Assembly: GCA_002709295.1 (NCBI GenBank)
Contig: PAQL01000012.1
Location: forward strand, 66,936-130,935
Source of the DNA: Phycisphaerae bacterium
Lineage (GTDB): Bacteria > Planctomycetota > Phycisphaerae > Phycisphaerales > SM1A02
Direction: 5' to 3'
Length of the DNA: 64,000 nt
Shown here in pieces: positions 44,045 to 52,689 of the stretch (its first letter is position 1; every line of letters starts with the position of its first letter). The notes under the pieces were generated by a model, which was not told the origin of the DNA, ran no database searches, and worked only from the letters and a program-made list of their open reading frames with translations. The position numbers and the translations under genes are program-made.

Positions 44045-45214
44045 TCAGAAGTCGCGACGACTGAAGCGCCAGACGCCGAATCCGAGGACCAGCGCCTCGA
44101 ATCCCAGGCTCGTGCCCAGGATCCAGAGGTAGGAGTGGCTCTCGTCGAGTGCTTCGGCCATGCGTTCCTTGAACTCTCGTTCCCCGACCATCGCACCGAA
44201 CTGCCTGACACTGTCGTCGGGGTCGCTGTCGTCCGGGATGGTCAGGCCGGCATACTTGACCAGCAGTCGCTCGAGGAGACCGATGGTCTCGCCGGTCTTG
44301 GGGAGCACGGTGTTCGCGGCATGAAACCAGTCGTTCACCCGGGCCGCGATCTCCAGGGTCTCCTCCTCGTCCATGAGCTCGTCCCTGGCATCGATCAATC
44401 TCGCCGCCCGCAGATCGGACTTGGTGGTGGCCTCGGCGAGCTCCTCCTCCAGCGATTCGTCACCCGCCCTGACCTTCTCGCTGAGTTCCAGCCGTTCCGA
44501 CTCGTAGCGAGCGGCGTTTTCCGAGAGGGTCTCCAGCCTCGCCTGGCGACGCTCCACCGTGATCTCCTGGGTGACCCGCCAGGCAAGAGTGACGGTGTCG
44601 CCGCTCTGAACGAGGGAGATCGCCATCCAGAACAGCATCACGCCGATCACCGACGCGATGACCGACCTGGTCACCAGACCGATCACCGCCTGCACCGCGA
44701 AGAGATATGAATAGAAGATCACCACCAGCGGTATCGCGATCAGAAGCCATGGCTCCCAATCGCCGCCACGGATCCCGATCACGAGGAAGGCGGCGACCGT
44801 GAAGACCGTCACCTGAACCGCCGCGAACATCAGGCCGGTGGCGAACTTGGTGAGAAAGAGCCGGGCTCGCCCGATGGGCTTCGAGAGCATCAGGTCGATC
44901 GAACCGCGATCCACGAAGTCGGGGAAGATGCTCGCGGTCGACACCAGCGCGATGATCGAGGCGATCCACGAGAGCCAGAATCCCACGCCCAGCGTGGAGA
45001 ATATGAACTTGTAGAAGTCGGCCCTGGGGATGAAGGCGGTGGAGACGAAGGGGAAGGGAATCGACCAGTGGAAGATGGTCAGACCCTCCTCGTCGTTGCC
45101 GACCGCGGCGAAGGCCACGACGATGAAGGCGCTGATGGCGAGCGTCACCCAGAAGAGCTTCCGGTGATTGAGCTCGCGATAGGCGTCGACGAACAGGGCA
45201 AGGGTCTGAGTCAT
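44045..45214 (-). CDS. ABC-2 type transporter permease with a coiled-coil loop
   Basis: This 389-residue membrane protein has six helices of the ABC-2 type, with FPDFVDRGSIDLMLSKPIGR as the typical loop after helix 2. Between helices 5 and 6 lies a long extracytoplasmic segment (about 215-345) rich in Glu and Arg heptads (ENAARYESERLELSEKVRAG), a predicted coiled coil that is uncommon for this family. It overlaps the ATPase gene by 4 bp. The exported substrate is unknown. Confidence 0.85.
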   Translation of the reverse strand: MTQTLALFVDAYRELNHRKLFWVTLAISAFIVVAFAAVGNDEEGLTIFHWSIPFPFVSTAFIPRADFYKFIFSTLGVGFWLSWIASIIALVSTASIFPDFVDRGSIDLMLSKPIGRARLFLTKFATGLMFAAVQVTVFTVAAFLVIGIRGGDWEPWLLIAIPLVVIFYSYLFAVQAVIGLVTRSVIASVIGVMLFWMAISLVQSGDTVTLAWRVTQEITVERRQARLETLSENAARYESERLELSEKVRAGDESLEEELAEATTKSDLRAARLIDARDELMDEEETLEIAARVNDWFHAANTVLPKTGETIGLLERLLVKYAGLTIPDDSDPDDSVRQFGAMVGEREFKERMAEALDESHSYLWILGTSLGFEALVLGFGVWRFSRRDF

Positions 45215-46203
45215 GACGTGACCCTCGTGGGCGCGGTGGTTCGAGCCGCTCCGGGAAGGCGGTTCCTCCCCGTCTCGGGATCCTTGACGAACTTGAGGAA
45301 GAGATCCTCGAGAGAATCACGGGCCTGGTTCATCGAGAGGATCACCCGCGATTCCCCGCGGAGCCGATCGATGAACTTCTGGACATCGGCGGATTCCCTG
45401 CCGGGAAGGACGAGAACCGTCTCGCCATCATCGCCGGATTCGGACCGCAGGCCGGCTTCCTCGACCCAGGGTGGTGGCGGGCCTTGGATTCGAATCTCGT
45501 ATCGATGACTGTCGCTGGTGAGTTCTCCGATGGTCCCCTGGGCCGCCACCTCGCCCTGGACGAGGATGGCGACGCGGTCGCATACGACCTCGAGCTCGCT
45601 CAGCAGATGGCTGTTGAGGAAGACGCAGGCCCCCCGCTCGCGGATGCGAAGCAGGATGTCGCGAATGTCCTTCCGTCCCACGGGATCCACCCCGTCGGTG
45701 GGCTCGTCGAGCACCACCAGATCCGGTTCGGCGACCATGGCGGCCGCGATCCCCACCCGCTGCATCATTCCCTTGGAATAGGTCCCGACCAGTCGATCCC
45801 CCCAGTCGCTCATGCCCACGAGTTCGAGCAGCTCGAGGGCCCGGGCCTTCCGCGTCGACCGACCGACATTCGCCAGCGCACCCGACAACTCGATCGCCTG
45901 GCGTCCGGTCAGATAGTCGGGAAATCGATGCTTCTCTGGAAGGTAGCCGACTCGAGCCAGAGTCGGCTTGTGACCGATCGGCTGGCCGAGGATCGTTCCT
46001 GACGCCATGGTGGGACGCACCACCGTCAACATGATCTTCACGAGGGTGCTCTTCCCTGCACCGTTGGGACCGAGCAGACCGAACACTTCGCCGCGACGGG
46101 CCTCCATGCGGATGCCGCGCAGAGCCTCCACCTTGCGGGGGTAGACCTTGCGCACATCATGCAGATCGACGGCCAGCCCCGGATCTCGTTCCTCGGTCGA
46201 CAT
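45211..46203 (-). CDS. ABC transporter ATP-binding protein (ABC-2 exporter)
   Basis: This 330-residue ATPase has Walker A GLLGPNGAGKSTLVKI, signature YSKGMMQRVGIAAAM, Walker B LVVLDEPTDGVDPVG and a long C-terminal part with an acidic/aromatic patch (QGPPPPWVEE). It pairs with the permease gene, which it overlaps. The ATG at 46203 is preferred over a GTG at 46206 because a TACCAT box lies 6 nt upstream of it. Confidence 0.92.
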   Translation of the reverse strand: MSTEERDPGLAVDLHDVRKVYPRKVEALRGIRMEARRGEVFGLLGPNGAGKSTLVKIMLTVVRPTMASGTILGQPIGHKPTLARVGYLPEKHRFPDYLTGRQAIELSGALANVGRSTRKARALELLELVGMSDWGDRLVGTYSKGMMQRVGIAAAMVAEPDLVVLDEPTDGVDPVGRKDIRDILLRIRERGACVFLNSHLLSELEVVCDRVAILVQGEVAAQGTIGELTSDSHRYEIRIQGPPPPWVEEAGLRSESGDDGETVLVLPGRESADVQKFIDRLRGESRVILSMNQARDSLEDLFLKFVKDPETGRNRLPGAARTTAPTRVTS

Positions 46204-46209
46204 CACCGG

Positions 46210-46215
46210 ATGGTA
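46210..46215 (-). promoter_or_regulatory. -10-like box next to the ABC-2 ATPase start
   Basis: TACCAT on the minus strand ends 6 nt before the ATG at 46203. Confidence 0.4.
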
Positions 46216-46422
46216 CGTCCTTGTGCCGTGTGGGTCGTCCCCACCGGTCCGGCCCCCCGGAGACCCGTCTTCTGGAGTCGCTCGGGGGGCCTTCCCCCCG
46301 GAGACCGCCCTGTTCGGAGGAATGGCTCACGAAAATCCGGCGTCCCGGGACCCTCAGACCCAACGTCCGATTTCTTTGGGAGGAAGATCAAACCTCTCCC
46401 ATCTCGTCTCGTATCGAGGCCC

Positions 46423-46439
46423 GTTCGAATCCTTCGAAC
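46423..46439. promoter_or_regulatory. Palindrome upstream of the GH9 cellulase gene
   Basis: GTTCGAA-TCC-TTCGAAC is a perfect inverted repeat 31 nt before the cellulase ATG. It may be an operator. The 266 bases between the ABC ATPase and the cellulase start also hold a G6/C6 hairpin (46284-46299) and two copies of CCCCCCGGAGACC. Confidence 0.4.
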
Positions 46440-46469
46440 ACTCAAGGGGCACCCCGGAGACTCTCGAAA

Positions 46470-49223
46470 ATGCGATATCAACTTGCACTGGCCGTCCTCC
46501 TGACCGGAGCGACGACCACTGGCGTGCATGGCGATTGTCCGAACGATCTCGACGGCGATGCCACGGTGGATTCCGCGGATCTCGGCCTGCTCATGGCGGC
46601 CTGGGGGGACTGCGACGAGGCATGTCCGGCTGATCTCGATGGAAACGGCCGTGTGGACGGAGCGGATTTCGGCCAGCTGATCGTCGGCTGGGGCGACTGC
46701 CCGGACGAGCCCACGGGACCTTTCAACTACGGGGAGGTCCTGCAGAAGGCCATCACCTTCTACGACGCGCAGCGTGCCGGCACCTACCGAGGAAGACTCG
46801 ACTGGCGATCGGACTCCTTCACCGACGAGATGGCGCAGGAGAACGGCTACTACGAGGTCGATGCACGCATTCTCGATCGATACATGGATGCCGGCGACAC
46901 CCCGACCTTCGTTCTGCCGATCACGTCCTCGATGACCACGCTCGCATGGAGCGGCATCGACTTCACGGAAGGGTGGGAACGGGCCGGCCAGCGGGATGAA
47001 CTCGAGGCCGCCCTTCGTTTCCACGCCGACTGGTGCATGGCCGCCCATCCCGAGCCGGACGTGTTCTGCGGCCAGATCGGCCAGGGTGGGCCGTCGCATG
47101 CATTCTGGGGGCCTCCCGAGATCCACGAACAGGCCACGGGGTATGCCCCGAAGATCTGGTGGCTGAACGAGTCCAACCCCGGATCCGAGCCGGCCGGCGA
47201 AGCGGCGGCGTTCCTCGCGGCCATGTCGATGTTCGTGGCGGAGAGCGACCCCGACTACGCCGCCGAATGCCTCGGGCACGCTCGCGACCTGTACTCGTTC
47301 GCCGATGAACACCGGGGAACCTACGTCGACTCCATCCCCGATGCCGTCCCCTTCTACAACTCCTGGTCCGGCTACATGGACGAACTCGCCTGGGCGGCGA
47401 CCTGGCTGCATCGAGCCACCGGGGAACCGGGTTACCTGGCCGATGCCGAGTCCCACTTCCTGGTCGCGGCTCCCGATCCGAACTGGGCCCAGTCGTGGGA
47501 CGGAAAGATCAATGGAACCGCGCTGCTTCTGGCCCACCTGACCGGTGACGATCTCCATCGATCCCGCATCGAACAGAACCTCGACAACTGGCTGCCCGGC
47601 GGATCGATCCGGTACACCCCCGGAGGTCTGGCGTGGCTGGACACCTGGGGTTCCCTCCGGTACGCGGCCAACGCTTCGTTCCTGGCCTTCGCCCACGCCG
47701 AACTCAACGGCGATCCGACCGGTGCCTACCGGGAGTTCGGACGATCGCAGATGGACTACATCCTCGGCGACAACCCCCGGAACTCCAGCTATGTCTGCGG
47801 ATTCGGGGAGAACCCTCCTCTGAGTCCCCATCATCGCGGTGCCCATGGATCGTGGAACAACAACATCGAGGATGCCGGTCCCAACCGTCACGTTCTCTGG
47901 GGCGCGCTGGTCGGCGGTCCCGATCTCTCGGATCAGTATGTCGACGACCGCGGTGACTACATCGCCAACGAGGTCAGCTGCGACTACAACGCCGGATTCA
48001 GCGCGGCCATGGCCCACATGGTCCGAGAGTACGGCGGTCATCCGATTCCCGATTCGGAGTTCCCTCCCATCGAGGATTCCTACGGCAAGGAGATGTTCGT
48101 GGAAGCCTCGATCATCGAGACGGAACCCTCCTTCACGAGGGTGCGATGTGTCCTGAACAACCGTAGCGCCTGGCCCGCCCGATGGAGTGACGGACTCTCC
48201 TACCGGCTGTACTTCGATCTCACCGAGACCGTCGACGCCGGATACGGCCCCGAGGACGTCGTGGTGGACAGCGGTTTCCTCGACGGCGCGACCCTGAGCG
48301 AGGTCCAGACGGCGAATCCCTCCAGCAACCTGTATTACGTCGAGGTCTCCTACCAGGGCGTTGCGTTCGGACCCGGCCAGGGCAACGACCACCTCCGGGA
48401 ATCCCAGATCAAGGTCGGTCTTCGAAACGGAGTCCCCGCCTCCGCGTGGGATCCGTCCAACGACCCGTCCTTCGCATCCCTTCCGTTCGGCCAGAGTGCG
48501 GTGACGATCACCGAGACCATTCCGGTCTACGAGGACGGCGAACCGATCTTCGGCGAGGAAGGGGTCTCCGACTGCAACGACAACGGCATCGATGATGCGA
48601 ACGAGATCGCCGACGGTGCTCCGGACATGGATGGCAACGGTCGTCCGGACGAATGCGATCCGGACTGCGACGGTGACGGTCTTCCGGACGCCTACGAGAT
48701 CGCGCAGGGCGCCGGCGACTGCGACGGCAACGGGATCCCCGACGCATGCGAGATCCTCGCGGACTGCAACGGGGACGGAATCGCAGATGCCTGCGAGATC
48801 GAATCGGGCACGGAATCGGATTGCGACGGCAACGGGATCCCGGACTCCTGCGATCTCGAGAACGGGGCCGAGGACGCTGACGGAGACGGCATTCCCGATG
48901 CCTGCCAGCTCGAGGGCGCGGTCTATGAGTTCGCCGTCCAGGATCAATGGGGAAGCGGCTTCGTGGCCGAACTCGTCATCTCGAACCTCGGCGAGGATCC
49001 GATCACGGGCTGGACGGTGTCCTGGGACACCCCCTACACCGTGACCAACGCCTGGAACTCCGTCCTGCAGTCCAGTGGTGAGTTCACCGAAGTCACCAAT
49101 GAGACCTTCAACGGCACGATCCTCCCCGGTGGCTCGGTGATCATCGGATTCCAGGCGTCCGGCTCCCCCTCGAACCCCACCGAAGTGCTGGTCAACGGCT
49201 CTCCTGCATCAGCAGAGCCCTGA
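46470..49223 (+). CDS. Secreted multidomain GH9 endoglucanase
   Basis: This 917-residue protein has, in order: signal peptide (1 to about 24); paired dockerin-like calcium repeats (about 26-83: LDGDATVDSADLGLLMAAWG, LDGNGRVDGADFGQLIVGWG); GH9 catalytic domain (about 88-535) with the DAGDTPTF motif, SPHHRGAHGSW and DRGDYIANEVSCDYNAGF, where the Glu is the general acid; a CBM3-like module (about 545-690); acidic thrombospondin type 3-like repeats of the form DCDGNGIPDACE (about 695-812); and a CBM2-like domain (about 815-917: GWTVSWDTP, FNGTILPGGS). It cleaves beta-1,4-glucan. A hairpin follows the stop. Confidence 0.92.
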   Translation: MRYQLALAVLLTGATTTGVHGDCPNDLDGDATVDSADLGLLMAAWGDCDEACPADLDGNGRVDGADFGQLIVGWGDCPDEPTGPFNYGEVLQKAITFYDAQRAGTYRGRLDWRSDSFTDEMAQENGYYEVDARILDRYMDAGDTPTFVLPITSSMTTLAWSGIDFTEGWERAGQRDELEAALRFHADWCMAAHPEPDVFCGQIGQGGPSHAFWGPPEIHEQATGYAPKIWWLNESNPGSEPAGEAAAFLAAMSMFVAESDPDYAAECLGHARDLYSFADEHRGTYVDSIPDAVPFYNSWSGYMDELAWAATWLHRATGEPGYLADAESHFLVAAPDPNWAQSWDGKINGTALLLAHLTGDDLHRSRIEQNLDNWLPGGSIRYTPGGLAWLDTWGSLRYAANASFLAFAHAELNGDPTGAYREFGRSQMDYILGDNPRNSSYVCGFGENPPLSPHHRGAHGSWNNNIEDAGPNRHVLWGALVGGPDLSDQYVDDRGDYIANEVSCDYNAGFSAAMAHMVREYGGHPIPDSEFPPIEDSYGKEMFVEASIIETEPSFTRVRCVLNNRSAWPARWSDGLSYRLYFDLTETVDAGYGPEDVVVDSGFLDGATLSEVQTANPSSNLYYVEVSYQGVAFGPGQGNDHLRESQIKVGLRNGVPASAWDPSNDPSFASLPFGQSAVTITETIPVYEDGEPIFGEEGVSDCNDNGIDDANEIADGAPDMDGNGRPDECDPDCDGDGLPDAYEIAQGAGDCDGNGIPDACEILADCNGDGIADACEIESGTESDCDGNGIPDSCDLENGAEDADGDGIPDACQLEGAVYEFAVQDQWGSGFVAELVISNLGEDPITGWTVSWDTPYTVTNAWNSVLQSSGEFTEVTNETFNGTILPGGSVIIGFQASGSPSNPTEVLVNGSPASAEP

Positions 49224-49274
49224 TCACCGGCGGACCTCGATTCCGGATCGACGGAGTCCATGCATCTAGATTCG

Positions 49275-49307
49275 CGTGCGACCGGCTCATGTCGAGCCGG
49301 TCGCACG
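49275..49307 (+). terminator. Hairpin after the GH9 gene
   Basis: A stem of 13-14 bp (GTGCGACCGGCTC / GAGCCGGTCGCAC) with a 5-nt loop lies about 50 nt after the stop. The tail has few T. Confidence 0.6.
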
Positions 49308-49401
49308 TCATATCGCACCCTGAAGGCGGACCGTCCTCGCCGAACCGGGGCTTCCAACGCATCCCGGAGGGCCGAAAGGACGAAAATGCAGATCCGGCGG
49401 A

Positions 49402-49407
49402 TACCCT
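49402..49407 (+). promoter_or_regulatory. -10-like box next to the ubiD-like start
   Basis: TACCCT ends 8 nt before the ATG at 49416. Confidence 0.4.
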
Positions 49408-49415
49408 GACCTCAC

Positions 49416-51485
49416 ATGGCCGATCTTCAGTCGTTCATCTCCGAACTCGACCGCGCGGGCGAACTCGTCCGGGTCGACTGTCCGGTGTCGCCGATCCTCG
49501 AGGTCACCGAGATCGCGGATCGTCTGGCCACGACCCCCTCCCCGGTGGAGAGTGCCCGGGCCGAGGAGTTCGATCCCGGTCGCGGAGGCATCGGAGGGCC
49601 TGCGGTCCTCTTCGAGAACGTGGAGGGCTGCGACTTCCCACTCGGCATCAATCTCTTCGGGTCCTACTCCAGGATCGAACGGGCGTTGTCCGGTGCCGAT
49701 CCCACGCCCGGAGGAGGAGGGGGCCTGGAGGCGATCGCCGCGCGGATCGCATCCCTGACCAAACCGGTGCCGCCCCGCTCGCTGGGTGAGATCTGGAGCA
49801 AGCTCAGGGAGTTCGCCCCCCTGCTCAGGATCACGCCGAAGACGGTTCGCCGGGGCCGCTGTCAGGAGGTGGTGAAGCTCACCGATCGTGACGAGGTCGA
49901 TCTGCGACGTATCCCGATCCTGAAGTGCTGGCCCCTCGACGGAGATCCGTCGTCGGTCGGCTACGAGATGTCCCCCGAACAGGCGGGCACGGCGGGAGGC
50001 GGAGGGCGGTACATCACCCTCGCGGGAATGCACACGATCCATGCGGACGATCGGAACGAGAAGCGTCCGGCAAGCCACAACATCGGCATGTACCGCTCGC
50101 AGCTCCTCGGCCCCACCACCCTCGCCATGCACTGGCACATGCATCACGACGGTGCCTCCCACTGGCGGAGCTGGAAGAGACTCGGCGAACCGATGCCGAT
50201 CGCGATCGTGCTCGGCGGCGAGCCCTGCCTCCCCTACGCGGCCACCGCCCCGCTCCCCCCCGGGATCTCCGAACTGCTCATGGCAGGATTCCTCAACGGT
50301 CGCGGCATCCCGATGGTGCAGGGCCGCACCGTTCCAATCAGGGTGCCCGCCAATGCGGAGATCGTGATCGAGGGTTACGTGCGCACCGATGCGGGGATGA
50401 TCGACCACGACCCCAGAACCGATGGCGAGATCGGTCCGGGCGCGGTCTTCGAGGGCCCTTTCGGCGACCACACGGGTTTCTACTCCCTGCCCGACCGCTA
50501 TCCCGTCGTGGAGGTGACCGCGATCACCCACCGACGCAATGCGGTGTACCCGACGACCGTCGTGGGGCTGCCCCCGCAGGAGGACTACTACATCGGCAAG
50601 GCCACCGAAAGGCTGTTCCTGCCGCTTCTGAAGACCATCGTCCACGACATCGACGACTATCACCTGCCCCGCTACGGGTGCTTCCACAACGCGGCCTTCA
50701 TCGCGATCGACAAGGCATATCCCCTTCAGGGTCGACGAGTGATGAACTCGATCTGGGGTGCCGGCCAGATGGCCTGGACGAAGTCGATCGTGGTCGTCGA
50801 CGAAGGTGTTCCGGTGCATGACGAGATGGCGGTGATCGAGACGATGATGCGACGCTGCGACTTCCGTCGGGACGTCGAGATCGTTCGTGGCCCCCTTGAC
50901 ATCCTCGATCACTCCGCCCCCTCGATCGCCGCGGGGTCCAAGATCGGTTTCGACGCCACCACCCGGATGTCCGGTGAACAGACCGGCGAAGTGGGACTGG
51001 AGCTTCCCGCCCTGCCCGACGACGATCAGTGCGCTGCGGCATGGGCCGCGGGCGCCACCCTGCCCAAGTCGGGACTCGGACGCCTCGCGGTCGTCACCGC
51101 GAACCGCGAGCATGCCCATGCGGGCCTGGCCGCGATCCTCGACGTCTGGACGCGACTGGATTCCGACAATCCCGCCGCGGACTTCGTGATCGCCATCGAC
51201 GACGACCAGGATCCGGCCGACCTGGAACGGGCCCTGTTCCTCTGGCTGGCCAATGCCGATCCGGCCCGTGACATCCTGCGCAGAGGCAGACGCATCGGAT
51301 TCGATGCTCGAACCAAGGTTCCCGGCCGTGACGATCGCGAAGGCGTCGGAGTCAGGGACTATCCGCCGCTCGTCTCCATGTGCCCCGAGATAATCGAAGT
51401 CGTGAACCGGCGCTGGAACGAATACGGATTCAAGGGCGACGTTCCCCCCTCACGATCCGACTCCAAGAAGGACGCATCGAAGTGA
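49416..51485 (+). CDS. UbiD family prenylated-FMN-dependent decarboxylase
   Basis: This 689-residue protein is longer than typical UbiD (about 490-500). It starts MADLQSFISELDRAGELVRV, has PAVLFENVEGCDFPLGINLFG, VVKLTDRDEVDLRRIPILKCW, and the conserved ASHNIGMYRSQLLGPTTLAM plus EGPFGDHTGFYS, PPQEDYYIGKATERLFLPL and MNSIWGAGQMAWTKSIVV. UbiD enzymes decarboxylate aromatic acids in quinone synthesis or catabolism; here menaquinone synthesis is likely but not shown. Its stop overlaps the next gene by 4 bp. Confidence 0.92.
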   Translation: MADLQSFISELDRAGELVRVDCPVSPILEVTEIADRLATTPSPVESARAEEFDPGRGGIGGPAVLFENVEGCDFPLGINLFGSYSRIERALSGADPTPGGGGGLEAIAARIASLTKPVPPRSLGEIWSKLREFAPLLRITPKTVRRGRCQEVVKLTDRDEVDLRRIPILKCWPLDGDPSSVGYEMSPEQAGTAGGGGRYITLAGMHTIHADDRNEKRPASHNIGMYRSQLLGPTTLAMHWHMHHDGASHWRSWKRLGEPMPIAIVLGGEPCLPYAATAPLPPGISELLMAGFLNGRGIPMVQGRTVPIRVPANAEIVIEGYVRTDAGMIDHDPRTDGEIGPGAVFEGPFGDHTGFYSLPDRYPVVEVTAITHRRNAVYPTTVVGLPPQEDYYIGKATERLFLPLLKTIVHDIDDYHLPRYGCFHNAAFIAIDKAYPLQGRRVMNSIWGAGQMAWTKSIVVVDEGVPVHDEMAVIETMMRRCDFRRDVEIVRGPLDILDHSAPSIAAGSKIGFDATTRMSGEQTGEVGLELPALPDDDQCAAAWAAGATLPKSGLGRLAVVTANREHAHAGLAAILDVWTRLDSDNPAADFVIAIDDDQDPADLERALFLWLANADPARDILRRGRRIGFDARTKVPGRDDREGVGVRDYPPLVSMCPEIIEVVNRRWNEYGFKGDVPPSRSDSKKDASK

Positions 51486-52093
51486 AGGACGGTTTCCAGG
51501 TGCCGACCTGGGCGACGATCCTCGGCTGGACCCTCGCCATCGGGTTCCTGGGGTTCTACTTCTTCGTGGTGCATGCCTGCCTTCGGGCGCTGGTCCCGTC
51601 CTTCGGCTTCGATCCGGGATCGATGGCGACCGCGATCTTCGGAACGATCGTGATGTCCGGCTTCGTGATCTGGCTGGTCTCGCTGGCTGAACTGCCGGAG
51701 ATGTGGTTCATCCATCGACGCCCTCGACGACTGCTCGCCCAGGGTCGATGTCCCAGCTGCGGCCATCACCGCACCCCGAATTCCGATGCGCCATGTTGCG
51801 AGTGCGGCGTTCCGGCCGGGAATCTGCCTCCGCCCTACCGGATGAGCTGGAGCGCCGTGAGACGTTTCCTCGTCGCCATGACCATCGGCATCCTCGCCGG
51901 GATCACGGTCGCAGAGACGAGCATCGCCAGCGACGAGGCGAGGATGATCCGGGAGACCGGGACCATCAACCGCAAGGAGTGGACCTTCACGCGTGCATGG
52001 CCGGCAGGCTTCGGTCGGGTCGACTGGTCGTGCGATCACGGTTTCATGCCTCGTGGCCTGCTCCAGGTGGAACGAACCCCGCCCCCACGCTGA
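51482..52093 (+). CDS. Membrane protein with zinc-ribbon-like cysteines, coupled to ubiD
   Basis: This 203-residue protein is unrecognised. Three hydrophobic helices are visible (about 10-35, 45-65 and 125-145). Between helices 2 and 3 is a cytoplasmic loop with CPSCGHH ... PCCECGVP, two Cys pairs as in a zinc ribbon. A C-terminal Trp-rich part ends the protein. GTG 51482 overlaps the ubiD TGA (GTGA), so the two are translationally coupled; ATGs further upstream in the same frame lie deep in ubiD. Confidence 0.6.
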   Translation: MKDGFQVPTWATILGWTLAIGFLGFYFFVVHACLRALVPSFGFDPGSMATAIFGTIVMSGFVIWLVSLAELPEMWFIHRRPRRLLAQGRCPSCGHHRTPNSDAPCCECGVPAGNLPPPYRMSWSAVRRFLVAMTIGILAGITVAETSIASDEARMIRETGTINRKEWTFTRAWPAGFGRVDWSCDHGFMPRGLLQVERTPPPR

Positions 52094-52157
52094 GGCCGCC
52101 CCCATCCGGTCGCGACACGACGGTGTTAGTTAGCATGCCGGGACACCACCCGGCCCC

Positions 52158-52679
52158 ATGGTCGCACCCCGGAACTCACAGACGATGCCGAAGACCAGCG
52201 CCAAGACCACCCATCCCCTCGCCCAGGCACCGCTCGACGAGCTCGCAGCCGAACTCGAACGTCGGAAGGCCGCGCTTCCGAAGCTGCTCAGCCGCCGGGA
52301 CAAGCTGCGTTCCGATCTCGAGCTGGTGGAGGCCCAGATCGCCACCCTGCAGGGTCTGGACGGCGGCGCCTCCTCATCCGGACGACGTGGGTCGGGCCGG
52401 AAGGCGGCGAAGAAGACCACGACGGGAAAGAAGACCGGCAGGACCGCCGCCGGGCGTGGAGGGGCGAAGAAGGAACCAACCCTGCGTGAGAAGATCGCGA
52501 AGGTCCTCGGTACGGATCCCATGCGTCCGGTCGAGATCGCAAGGGCCCTCGTGGACGACGGGCTTCATCACGGCAGCAAGTCGCTTCAGATCCAGGTCTC
52601 GACCACGCTGGCCAAGTTCGAGGAGTTCAGCAAGGTCGCCCGCGGACAGTGGGTGAATCGATCCGGCCGCGGGCGGTGA
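52158..52679 (+). CDS. Small basic protein: coiled coil, lysine/alanine linker, winged-helix-like end
   Basis: This 173-residue protein has a coiled coil (about 27-65: LDELAAELERRKAALPKLL), a Gly/Lys/Thr-rich linker (about 70-105: KAAKKTTTGKKTG) and a C-terminal domain of about 65 residues (REKIAKVLGTDPMRPVEIAR) that reads like a small winged helix. A role in DNA binding or chromosome structure is likely but inferred. ATG 52185 is an alternative start. A repeated GTTAGTTAG lies at 52125-52133, about 25 nt before the start. Confidence 0.65.
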   Translation: MVAPRNSQTMPKTSAKTTHPLAQAPLDELAAELERRKAALPKLLSRRDKLRSDLELVEAQIATLQGLDGGASSSGRRGSGRKAAKKTTTGKKTGRTAAGRGGAKKEPTLREKIAKVLGTDPMRPVEIARALVDDGLHHGSKSLQIQVSTTLAKFEEFSKVARGQWVNRSGRGR

Positions 52680-52689
52680 TTCGAACTCG

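Noticed and set aside
46203..48947. Minus-strand frame of about 914 codons opposite the cellulase
   Set aside because: The plus-strand product has complete GH9 and CBM motifs; the antisense product has none.
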